Positions 1 through 7,136 of a DNA stretch of 36,071 nt are shown piece after piece. Under the pieces are notes generated by a model that was not told the DNA's origin, ran no database searches, and was given only the letters and a program-made list of their open reading frames with translations. The stretch is from an uncultured Pseudomonadales bacterium. GTDB taxonomy: Bacteria > Pseudomonadota > Gammaproteobacteria > Pseudomonadales > Azotimanducaceae. The first letter of the stretch is position 1. Each line of letters opens with the position of its first letter. The stretch lies in contig CAMYJX010000059.1 of the NCBI GenBank assembly GCA_947258825.1, forward strand, positions 1 through 36,071. The letters run 5' to 3'. The position numbers and the translations under genes were made by a program.

Positions 1-1
1 C

Positions 2-100
2 TTTCTCGGCACCCCCGTGCCGGACGCCAGCTTCCCAAGGACAAATGCCAGAGAGGAGTTTCACGACATTTTCTTCGGCGACCGCTCCGGCGATTCCTGA
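2..100 (+). CDS. C-terminal end of a probable sulfotransferase-family protein (partial)
   Basis: An open frame enters from the left edge and ends at a TGA at 98-100, leaving 32 residues. They read FLGTPVPDASFPRTNAREEF and continue to IFFGDRSGDS. The pattern 'FLG.PVPD..FPR.N.R..F' resembles the C-terminal part of P-loop sulfotransferase-like proteins, where it follows the substrate-binding region. The catalytic P-loop would lie outside the window, so the activity cannot be judged. The gene converges on the Rieske operon, with a hairpin and an 11-bp repeat between them. The family call rests on this short motif only. Confidence 0.5.
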   Translation, partial: FLGTPVPDASFPRTNAREEFHDIFFGDRSGDS

Positions 101-109
101 CGCGGCGCA

Positions 110-132
110 GCCCGGCGATCAAATCGCCGGGC
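110..132. terminator. Perfect hairpin between converging genes, possible terminator
   Basis: The arms gcccggcgat (110-119) and atcgccgggc (123-132) are perfectly complementary over 10 bp around a 3-nt loop. The hairpin begins 9 bp after the stop codon of the left-edge gene and lies beyond the end of the convergent Rieske operon. There is no T-run on either side, so it is not a textbook intrinsic terminator. It could still pause polymerase or protect 3' ends from both directions. Confidence 0.4.
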
Positions 133-135
133 GTC

Positions 136-179
136 CGTGCTACGCTCGTGCTACGCCCGTGCTACGCCCGTGCTACGCC
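136..179. repeat. Four tandem copies of an 11-bp unit
   Basis: The unit cgtgctacgcc occurs four times in a row (136-146, 147-157, 158-168, 169-179); the first copy ends in t instead of c. Read on the minus strand, each copy contains TAG. Because 11 is not a multiple of 3, successive copies put TAG in all three minus-strand frames. The last copy (nearest the gene) supplies the stop codon of the 85-residue protein that ends at 173. Confidence 0.85.
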
Positions 180-430
180 AGCGGGTGACCTTTACGATTG
201 GTCTTCGGCGCGGCCAGGTGCGAATCCGAATCGGGCGCCTGATCCATCTCCGGATTGTTGCCCACCCAGACGCACAGCTGCGGATCGCTCTCCCGGAGCT
301 CGCCGGAGATCCACCGCCCGTCGGAACCGAACAACCCCTGCCGATCGCCGTCGGTGATCTTTATGTTTCCATCCGGCTGCAGCTCGTAGAGCGAGCCGTC
401 GAACGGATGTCGGGTGCTTCGGTTCGTCAT
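173..430 (-). CDS. Small conserved-looking protein coupled to a Rieske oxygenase
   Basis: This 85-residue protein starts MTNRSTRHPFDG and carries a central block rich in Gly and Asp (DGSLYELQPDGNIKITDGD, then GLFGSDGRW and CVWVGNNP). It has no signal peptide, membrane segment or Cys cluster, and I do not recognise a named domain. The start at 430 is chosen because its ATG overlaps the TGA of the upstream Rieske gene as ATGA (427-430), a sign of translational coupling. A longer start at 448 would run further into the Rieske gene. The coupling suggests a job tied to the oxygenase, such as an assembly factor, an accessory subunit or substrate binding; this is inference. The C-terminus is hydrophilic and ends inside the 11-bp repeat. 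Confidence 0.7.
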   Translation of the reverse strand: MTNRSTRHPFDGSLYELQPDGNIKITDGDRQGLFGSDGRWISGELRESDPQLCVWVGNNPEMDQAPDSDSHLAAPKTNRKGHPLA

Positions 431-1788
431 TTCGCCTCCTCTACCCATTCTCCCAGCTTGTGGTGCAGCCAGCGGACTTTGGATTCCTGATAGTTACCCA
501 GGGTGATTCCGGGCTTGTACGTGGATTCCAGCCCCATCTGCACCTTGGGCATGTTGAAAACGTCCTGATCGAACACCTTGCCCAGAAACCCGAGCGCCGT
601 AGACCAGGGCTGGTCATCCTCCAGCCAGTGGATTTTCGCCGCGGGCGGACGCTCACCCTGAAACGGCGCGAGCATGATCGCTTCCATGATGGACGAGCGA
701 TGATCGTTGCCGTTCGGACGGAACCGGTAGACGATTCGGTTGAAGGCGCCCCAGGGATGGAAGTTCGGGAACAGGGTGTAGTCGAGGTTGTCCACCAACT
801 CCGCATCGCAGTACTCGTCCACCAGATCGCCGGCATCGGGACGCAGCCCTTCCCTGCTCATGGCCGCGCTCCAGGCTCTGGGTGACATGCCTTCAGGCAG
901 CTCGGGCACCGGGTCGCCCTCGGGAACATCGAGCATGGCGCGAACGATGTCCTGATTCGAAAGATCGTCACCAAGCAGCGGGCTCGGCGTAAGCGACGGC
1001 GTGATCACCCGCGCGCAGTTTTCCCAGACGTCCACCTGACTGTTGACGTCGCCCAGGCTCTTCAGGATCTGCGGGTGGGTCGCGTTTACATGGTAAGCCT
1101 CGCAGAAGGCCTCCTGCGCGATCTTCCAGTTGGCGGGCATGATCCTCGCCACGTGCGCCTGTTTGTAGAGCTTGCTGAGATCCCAACGTTCGAACTGGTC
1201 GGCCAGGTCCTTGATGAACTCCTCAAAGGGCGCGCAGTTCTGATCCGGATTGATGAACACGAAGCCGGCCCAGGTTGCCGTAGGAATTTCGGGGAGCGAA
1301 AATTTGTCATCTTCGACGTGGGGAAAGTCCCAGCGCGCGGGAACGTCTTTCAGGCACCCGTCCAGAGTCCAGGCGAAGCCATGGAAGGGACAGCGCAACT
1401 CCGAGGTATGACCATCGAACTCCTTGAGCATGCGCCCGCGGTGCAGGCAGGCGTTGGGATACGCCTTGATGTCCCCGCTTTCGGTGCGCACCACCAGGAA
1501 AGACATGCCAGCAATGTCGTAGCGGCAGTGATCGCCCGGCTCGGGGATGTCTTCATCACGGCAGGCAAACTGCCAGACGCGCTTCCACAGGTACTCGACC
1601 TCGCGGTCATGCCAGTCCTTGGAAATGTAACGCTCGATCGATACGTCCGCATCGCCCAGGTCCTTGGGCGACTGCAGTCGCAGAACGTCCGGCACGGGTC
1701 GGCTGTCCTCGTCGAGCAGCTGCTGATAGGTAAGTCCCGGAGACCGTGTCATGGTGTCCGGATCGAGATCTCTGATTGCTTCAGCCAT
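427..1788 (-). CDS. Rieske non-heme iron oxygenase, alpha (catalytic) subunit
   Basis: The 453-residue protein matches the usual length of ring-hydroxylating oxygenase alpha subunits. The Rieske [2Fe-2S] ligands are C114-L-H116 and C133-P-F-H136, followed by GFAW. The mononuclear iron site appears as EAFCEAYHVNATHP, with H233 and H238 as likely ligands. Such enzymes take electrons from a separate reductase/ferredoxin and add O2-derived oxygen to aromatic, alicyclic or quaternary-amine substrates. No reductase or ferredoxin is encoded nearby. The start at 1788 (MAEAIRDLDP) is preferred over in-frame starts at 1827 and 1866, because a TATGAT-like -10 lies at 1823-1828 and the extra N-terminal residues look non-coding. 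It is coupled to the small gene downstream and divergent from an SDR gene, which could oxidise a diol or alcohol product. The substrate is unknown. Confidence 0.93.
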   Translation of the reverse strand: MAEAIRDLDPDTMTRSPGLTYQQLLDEDSRPVPDVLRLQSPKDLGDADVSIERYISKDWHDREVEYLWKRVWQFACRDEDIPEPGDHCRYDIAGMSFLVVRTESGDIKAYPNACLHRGRMLKEFDGHTSELRCPFHGFAWTLDGCLKDVPARWDFPHVEDDKFSLPEIPTATWAGFVFINPDQNCAPFEEFIKDLADQFERWDLSKLYKQAHVARIMPANWKIAQEAFCEAYHVNATHPQILKSLGDVNSQVDVWENCARVITPSLTPSPLLGDDLSNQDIVRAMLDVPEGDPVPELPEGMSPRAWSAAMSREGLRPDAGDLVDEYCDAELVDNLDYTLFPNFHPWGAFNRIVYRFRPNGNDHRSSIMEAIMLAPFQGERPPAAKIHWLEDDQPWSTALGFLGKVFDQDVFNMPKVQMGLESTYKPGITLGNYQESKVRWLHHKLGEWVEEAK

Positions 1789-1902
1789 AACGGTATTCTT
1801 TGCCTGATTAACGACGGGTAAGATCATAACGCTAATGTTGGCCACCTTGTAGGGAGGGGCCCCCAAGAAGTAAAAAGGAAATAAAAACGAAATGGAAACA
1901 AA
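1789..1902. promoter_or_regulatory. Divergent promoter region between the Rieske and SDR genes
   Basis: This 114-bp spacer separates divergently read genes. On the minus strand a TATGAT hexamer (1823-1828; 5 of 6 matches to TATAAT) would place transcription about 28 nt before the Rieske ATG at 1788; I see no good -35 for it. The half next to the SDR is A-rich (1864-1902) and holds a direct repeat, atggaaac, at 1891-1898 and 1902-1909. A ggggcccc palindrome lies near 1856-1863. No known operator was recognised. Confidence 0.4.
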
Positions 1903-2739
1903 ATGGAAACGATGACAGACAAGACGGTCCTGGTTACCGGAGGCGCCCAGGGTATCGGCAAGGGGCTGGCGCAGGCCTGCCTGAGAGCGGGCGCCCGGGT
2001 CGTCATCACCAACCTCGACCGGGCCATCGCCGCCGGAGCGGTCAGCGAGCTATCGGCGCTGGGAAGTGTTCGCGCGGTGCGCTGCGATGCCACCGATCGC
2101 GCCGCCGTGGACGCCCTGTTCGACGACATCTGGGCGACCGAAGGCCCTGTGGATCTGGCTTTCTGCAACGCCGGAGCAGGCGCCATGCGACCGATACTCG
2201 AAACCCCCATCGAAGACGTGCATCAGCAGTTTGCGGTGAACCTGGATTCCGCCCTGCATCTGACCCAGTCCCTGGTGCCACGCCTGGTCGACGCGGACCG
2301 TGAAGGGCACATCATGTTTACCGGCTCGGAAAACTCGCTGGTGGTGCCGGCGGGGAACGTGGACCTGGCCATGGGCATCTACGGCGGCACCAAGCACGCG
2401 CTGCTGGTCATCGCCGAGTGGCTACGCCACGAGCTGCGGGATACCGGGGTGACCGTCAGCGTGCTGATGCCGGGACCGGTGTTGACGGAACGCCTCGCGG
2501 CCACCTTCGACGCCCTGCGCGAGAACCCGGACGATCCGACGCTGCGAGCCACCATACCCGAAACCGCCGAGCGCGTTCTTAGACAGCGCTTCATCTCTCC
2601 GGACCAGTGCGCGGAAATGGCGCTGAAAGGCCTGAGCAAAGGTCTGTTCTTCATCCCGACCCAGGCCTACATCAAGGAGGACGTGGACGCCCGCTATCGG
2701 GAGATCAGCGAGGCCTTCAACGCCATGGGCCTCACCTGA
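1903..2739 (+). CDS. Short-chain dehydrogenase/reductase (SDR)
   Basis: The 278-residue Rossmann-fold oxidoreductase has the classical SDR marks: cofactor motif TGGAQGIG (residues 12-19), NAG (89-91), and the active-site pattern with Ser near 142-145, Tyr160 and Lys164 (YGGTK). Classical SDRs interconvert alcohols and ketones with NAD(P)H. Length and motifs fit a classical single-domain enzyme with a slightly long C-terminus. Translation may start at 1903 or at the ATG at 1912 (MTDKTVLVTGG), and no strong ribosome-binding site decides between them. It is divergent from the Rieske oxygenase, so a shared pathway (for example dehydrogenation of a hydroxylated product) is a reasonable inference. 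It ends one base before the stop codon of the convergent RND gene, without a recognisable terminator. Confidence 0.9.
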   Translation: METMTDKTVLVTGGAQGIGKGLAQACLRAGARVVITNLDRAIAAGAVSELSALGSVRAVRCDATDRAAVDALFDDIWATEGPVDLAFCNAGAGAMRPILETPIEDVHQQFAVNLDSALHLTQSLVPRLVDADREGHIMFTGSENSLVVPAGNVDLAMGIYGGTKHALLVIAEWLRHELRDTGVTVSVLMPGPVLTERLAATFDALRENPDDPTLRATIPETAERVLRQRFISPDQCAEMALKGLSKGLFFIPTQAYIKEDVDARYREISEAFNAMGLT

Positions 2740-2740
2740 A

Positions 2741-5700
2741 TCAGCCTGACGACCGGCTCGGGTCTCCGGCGACGGCAGCTTCAGCCTGCCGGTCCCGAGC
2801 CAGCAGCAGGTAGAAGCTGGGCACTACGAACAGGGTGAAAAGCGTGCCGATGCCCAGACCGGTGGCAATCACCAGGCCAATCTGAAACCGGCTGACCGCG
2901 CCCGGACCGGTGGCGATGAGCAGCGGCACCATGGCGACGAGCATCGCCAGCGTGGTCATCAGAATCGGCCTGAGCCGGATCGCCGCCGCCTGTTCCACGG
3001 CCTCCCGCTTGCTGAGCCCTTCGAGGGCCTGCAGCCGGTTGGCAAAGTCCACGATCAGAATGCCGTTCTTTGCAACGAGGCCAATGAGGGTGATCAACCC
3101 CACCTGGGTGTACAGGTTGATGCTGGCCAATCCGAGGGTGACGAAAATCAGCGCCCCGGCAATGGACATCGGCACGGAGATCAGAATGATCAGCGGGTCG
3201 CGCCAGCTCTCGAACTGGGCAGCAAGCACCAGATAGATAACAGCTATGGACAGAAAGAACGTCAGTATCAGCGCGCTGCCCTGCTGCTTGAACTGCCTGG
3301 ACTCGCCGACGTAGTCGTAGCTGAACTCCCGGGGGAACAGCTCGCCCGCCTTGGCTTCCATGAAGTCGATGGCCTCACCGAGTGGCACGCCGGGGGCCAT
3401 GACGCCGTTGATGGTGACCGAGTTCAACTGTTGAAACTGCGCCCGCCGGGTAGGCTCGATGGAGTGGTCGAAGGTCACGAAGCTGGAGAGCGGAACGAGA
3501 TCCCCAGAGGCCGCGCGCAGATAGTATTCGTCCAGCATCTCCGGGCTGGAGCGGAACTGCCTGGAAACCTGTGGGATCACCTCGTAGCTGCGCCTCTGCA
3601 GGTTGAAGCGATTTACGTAGTTGCCGCCGAGCATGGTTGCCAGGGTCACCCCGACATCGTCCATGTCGATTCCCAGATCCCCGGCACGATCCCGATCGAT
3701 CACCACCCGGGTCCTGGGCATGGCCATTTCCAGGGTCTTGTTCAGGAACGCGAACTTGCCGCTGGCGAGGGCCGCGTCGATCATCTGCCCGGCCAGATCG
3801 TCCAGCTGCTGGTAGTCCTGGTCGGAGTTGATGACGAACTGCAAGGGCGCGCCCTGAGCGGCCCCCGGCAGCGACGGGAAGGCGAAGACGGCAATCTGAA
3901 CGCCCGCTATCCCGTTGACCTTCTGCTGCAGAACCGCGTGCAGCTCGTCCTGCGTTCGCTCGCGATCGGCCACCGCTGCGAAACGAACCCCGCCAAAGGT
4001 CGTCGCCGGCGTACCGCCACCGCCTATCAGAAGAAAGCTGCGCAGGTACTCCGGAAAAGATTCGTAAATCTTCACCACCTCTTCCGCATAGGCGGTTGCA
4101 TACTCCAGGGTCGCGGTCTCTGGCGCGCGCATCTGAACGTTCAGCACCTCACGGTCTTCGGTAGGGGTCAGCTCGTTGGTGCTGGTGACGAACATGAAGT
4201 AGATGCTGGTGACGATAACGGCGGCAAACACAAAGGTGACCGGCTGATAGCTCAGGGAACCGTGCAGCATTCGCCGGTAGCGGTCCGCCAGGCGATCGAA
4301 GAAATGCTCGACGGCGGTTTCAAAACGCTCCGGATTATCGCTGGTGGTCAGCACCTTGGACGCCAGCATGGGGGAAAACGTCAGAGCGACGATGCCCGAG
4401 ATCAGCACCGCGCCTGCCAGGGAGAAGGCGAACTCGGTAAACACGATACCCACCAGCCCGCCGACGAAGGCAATGGGCGCGTAAACGGCCAGCAAAGTGG
4501 TGGTCATGGAGATAATGGGCAAAGCCAGCTCCCGGGCGGCATCCCGCGCCGCTTCAAAGGGCGCCTCGCCATCGGCGATGTGTCGATGCACGTTTTCCAC
4601 CACCACGATGGCATCGTCCACCACCAGACCGATCGCCAGCAGCATCGCCAGCAGCGTGAGCAGATTGATGGAGAAGCCGAAGGCCAGCATGAGAGACGCG
4701 GCGCCTACCAGCGACAGCGGCACAGACAGCGCCGGGACGATGGCCGCGTGCCAGGAGCCGAGAGACACCAGGATGATGAGCAGCACGATGATCACAGCCT
4801 CGGCCAGCGTGCGCAGCACCTCGGCAATGGAGTCTTCGATGTACTGGCTGCCATCGTGCACTTTGTTGAGCCTCAGGTTTTCCGGCAGCTGGCGTTCGAT
4901 GTCATCCACCAGCACGCGCACCTCGGCGGAGACCGAGATCGGGTTAGCACCCGGCGCAGCCTCGATGGCGACCATGATCGCCGGCACGCCGTTGAACCAG
5001 CTCATCTGATCGTAGTTGCGGGCATCCAGGGCAACCTCGGCGACGTCGCGCATTCGGACGAGGGAATTCTCATCCGAGCGCACGATCAGATCATTGAAAT
5101 CCTTCTCCTCGGAGATGGTGGTGGTCGCGGTGAGCTCTATGCTGACGAGATCGTCCTTGGTCTGACCCACGCCGGCCTGAAAGTTGTTCCGCTGCAGGGC
5201 ATCCCGGACATCGGCGGCCGTCACGCCCAGCGCCACCATGCGACGCGGGTCCAGCCAGATGCGCATGGCAAAAGTCTGGTTGCCGCTGATGCTGGCCTTG
5301 GACACTCCGGGGATGGCCTGCAATCGGGGGATGACGCTGCGCAGCAGATAATCGGTGATCTGGCTCGGGTTCATCTCCTCGCTGACGAATGCCAGATACA
5401 TCAATGCAAATGCCCGGCCGGTTCGCAGGTCGATCACCGGATCCATGGCTTCCCGTGGCAGCACGCTGCGCTGGCTTGCGACCTTGGCCTGAATCTCGGC
5501 GATGGCAGCGTTCGGGTCGTAGTTCAAGGCCATGTTGGCCTCGATGGTCGAAACCCCTGCCCGGGAGTTGGAAACCAGATAGTCGATGCCATCGGCCTCG
5601 GAAATGGCGCGCTGCAGCGGCGTGGTGATGAAGCTCTGCACCAGATCCGCGTCCGCGCCGGGATAGGCGGTCGTCACCATGACCACCGTGCGCTCCGCTT

Positions 5701-5815
5701 TCGGATACTCACGGATTTCCAGAAGCGCCAGGGAGCGCGCGCCGACCAGCAGGATCAGCAGGCTGATCACCGTCGCCAGCACCGGACGGCCCACGAAGAT
5801 ATCGGTGAACCTCAT
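2741..5815 (-). CDS. RND efflux pump inner-membrane transporter, HAE1 (AcrB/MexF) type
   Basis: The 1024-residue protein begins MRFTDIFVGRPVLATVISLL, the usual first transmembrane segment of AcrB-like transporters, and has the two-fold repeated RND layout: one membrane helix, a large periplasmic loop, then a bundle of helices, twice. The proton-relay motif in helix 4 is AIGLVVDDAIVVVENV with D400 and D401, matching the Asp pair of AcrB. Such trimers export hydrophobic or amphiphilic compounds from the periplasm and inner leaflet, driven by proton entry. It is translationally coupled to the adaptor gene upstream (ATGA overlap at 5812-5815). No outer-membrane partner gene is adjacent, so a TolC-like protein elsewhere is presumably shared. 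The substrate is unknown; the catabolic setting would fit export of toxic lipophilic intermediates. Confidence 0.95.
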   Translation of the reverse strand: MRFTDIFVGRPVLATVISLLILLVGARSLALLEIREYPKAERTVVMVTTAYPGADADLVQSFITTPLQRAISEADGIDYLVSNSRAGVSTIEANMALNYDPNAAIAEIQAKVASQRSVLPREAMDPVIDLRTGRAFALMYLAFVSEEMNPSQITDYLLRSVIPRLQAIPGVSKASISGNQTFAMRIWLDPRRMVALGVTAADVRDALQRNNFQAGVGQTKDDLVSIELTATTTISEEKDFNDLIVRSDENSLVRMRDVAEVALDARNYDQMSWFNGVPAIMVAIEAAPGANPISVSAEVRVLVDDIERQLPENLRLNKVHDGSQYIEDSIAEVLRTLAEAVIIVLLIILVSLGSWHAAIVPALSVPLSLVGAASLMLAFGFSINLLTLLAMLLAIGLVVDDAIVVVENVHRHIADGEAPFEAARDAARELALPIISMTTTLLAVYAPIAFVGGLVGIVFTEFAFSLAGAVLISGIVALTFSPMLASKVLTTSDNPERFETAVEHFFDRLADRYRRMLHGSLSYQPVTFVFAAVIVTSIYFMFVTSTNELTPTEDREVLNVQMRAPETATLEYATAYAEEVVKIYESFPEYLRSFLLIGGGGTPATTFGGVRFAAVADRERTQDELHAVLQQKVNGIAGVQIAVFAFPSLPGAAQGAPLQFVINSDQDYQQLDDLAGQMIDAALASGKFAFLNKTLEMAMPRTRVVIDRDRAGDLGIDMDDVGVTLATMLGGNYVNRFNLQRRSYEVIPQVSRQFRSSPEMLDEYYLRAASGDLVPLSSFVTFDHSIEPTRRAQFQQLNSVTINGVMAPGVPLGEAIDFMEAKAGELFPREFSYDYVGESRQFKQQGSALILTFFLSIAVIYLVLAAQFESWRDPLIILISVPMSIAGALIFVTLGLASINLYTQVGLITLIGLVAKNGILIVDFANRLQALEGLSKREAVEQAAAIRLRPILMTTLAMLVAMVPLLIATGPGAVSRFQIGLVIATGLGIGTLFTLFVVPSFYLLLARDRQAEAAVAGDPSRSSG

Positions 5816-6912
5816 CCCCGGGTCGCCCCGGTCGGCAGGCTGATGCTGTTGTCGACGCGGACCCGTTGACCGCTGCGCAGTTTGAGCTGTCCGGCGCTGA
5901 CGACCCGATCGCCCACCTCCAGACCGGACAGAACTTCTATCCGGCCTTCGCGTACGCGTCCGGTGCTGACCTGACGTCGAGCCACAACGAGATCCTCGCC
6001 CTGCCCTTCGATGACGAAGACCGAATTCCCGTAGGGATAGAAGCTGATGGCGGTGCGGGGCAGCGTGAGGACGCTGTCCATGCCGCCTACCAGCACGAAC
6101 ACCCGGGCAAACATGCCGGGACGCAGCCGCGTCTGTGGATTGTCGAGGGTGGCCTGAAGCTGCACATTCCGCGTGGTCTCTTCCACCTTGGGACTGATGG
6201 CCGTCAGCGTCCCACCGAACGCCTCGGTGGGAAATGCCGCCACTTCCAGCTCCACCGTCTGACCGACCTCCAGCTGCTCCAGATAGCGCTCGGGCAGCGT
6301 AAAGTCGGCGTAGATGGGGTTCAGCTGCTGCAGCGTGACCATCTCCGTTCCCGGCGACACGTACTCGCCGATGCTGACCTGACGGATGCCCAGCTCTCCG
6401 GCAAACGGAGCGCGAATGGTCTTCTTGGCGATGGTGGCCCGCTGCTCGTCCGCCTGCGCGGCCAGGCTGTCCAGAACGCTCTTGGCCCGATCCAGCTGGG
6501 CCTGGGACAACGCCGTGCTCTGCGCAAGGCCCCGGGATCTTTCGTAGTCCAGGCGCGCCAGTTCCAGCTGGGCCTGCAGCGACCGAAGGTCTGCCTCCTC
6601 GGCGGTGGCGTCCAGCTGCACCAGTACTTCCCCTACGTCGGCCCGCTGCCCTGACTGGAAGCTGATGGTCGCGATGGTCCCCGGCACTTCCGAACTCACC
6701 GCAACACCCTGAATCGCCCGCAGGCTGCCCACGCTGGCCACCTTAACCTGCCAGCGATCGGACTCCACCACCGCGGAAGAAACCGTCACCGCAGGCGCGC
6801 CGCCTGCAGTCCGGGCCAGCTGGGCCTGATTGGCCTGATAGGCCTTCCAGCCGAACACACCGCCGAACAGGATGCCCAGTGCCAGAAGAACGATAAGCAG
6901 GCGTTTGATCAT
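5812..6912 (-). CDS. RND periplasmic adaptor (membrane fusion protein)
   Basis: The 366-residue protein has an N-terminal membrane anchor (residues 1-22, MIKRLLIVLLALGILFGGVFGW). A split lipoyl/barrel-sandwich domain follows (GSLRAIQGVAVSSEVPGTI and IRAPFAGELGIRQVSIGEYV) and flanks a coiled-coil hairpin of about 60 residues rich in Ala, Gln and Glu. A beta-barrel and a membrane-proximal domain complete the usual adaptor order. Such proteins bridge the inner-membrane RND trimer and an outer-membrane channel. There is no lipobox, so the anchor is probably an uncleaved helix. It is first in a two-gene operon and its stop overlaps the transporter start as ATGA. The upstream region before 6912 has no strong ribosome-binding site on the minus strand. 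Confidence 0.93.
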   Translation of the reverse strand: MIKRLLIVLLALGILFGGVFGWKAYQANQAQLARTAGGAPAVTVSSAVVESDRWQVKVASVGSLRAIQGVAVSSEVPGTIATISFQSGQRADVGEVLVQLDATAEEADLRSLQAQLELARLDYERSRGLAQSTALSQAQLDRAKSVLDSLAAQADEQRATIAKKTIRAPFAGELGIRQVSIGEYVSPGTEMVTLQQLNPIYADFTLPERYLEQLEVGQTVELEVAAFPTEAFGGTLTAISPKVEETTRNVQLQATLDNPQTRLRPGMFARVFVLVGGMDSVLTLPRTAISFYPYGNSVFVIEGQGEDLVVARRQVSTGRVREGRIEVLSGLEVGDRVVSAGQLKLRSGQRVRVDNSISLPTGATRG

Positions 6913-7043
6913 AGCGGGACGGGCATTCCGGCAACGGGCTGGCCGGCCATGCTATGCGGGGTTCGGGGCAGATACAAATTCGCTGAAAGTGGCTAGACTC
7001 GACTCGACCCGGGGGTCTTCGGAAAGCAAAGAGAGGTGTGTGA

Positions 7044-7133
7044 ATGACGGAAGCGGCCACAACCTGGTTGGACCAACCGGTCGAAGCTTTCCCGTGGGGG
7101 CGGTCCATCGGCAACGAGCGGAAGACAGGCTGA
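7044..7133 (+). CDS. Possible 29-residue upstream ORF before the acyl-CoA synthetase
   Basis: An ATG at 7044 preceded by the purine-rich stretch aaagagagg (about 9 nt upstream) opens a short frame, MTEAATTWLDQPVEAFPWG and a further ten residues. It ends in TGA at 7131-7133, three bases before the GTG start of the synthetase gene. The ribosome-binding site is better than that of the synthetase itself. It could be a leader peptide that couples translation or a short functional peptide, or it may be fortuitous. Nothing in it is recognised. Confidence 0.35.
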   Translation: MTEAATTWLDQPVEAFPWGRSIGNERKTG

Positions 7134-7136
7134 CCC

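Noticed and set aside
3431..5869. 812-residue open frame on the plus strand
   Set aside because: It is the antisense of the RND transporter, is rich in Arg, His, Gln and Gly as expected for such a shadow, and shows no motif.
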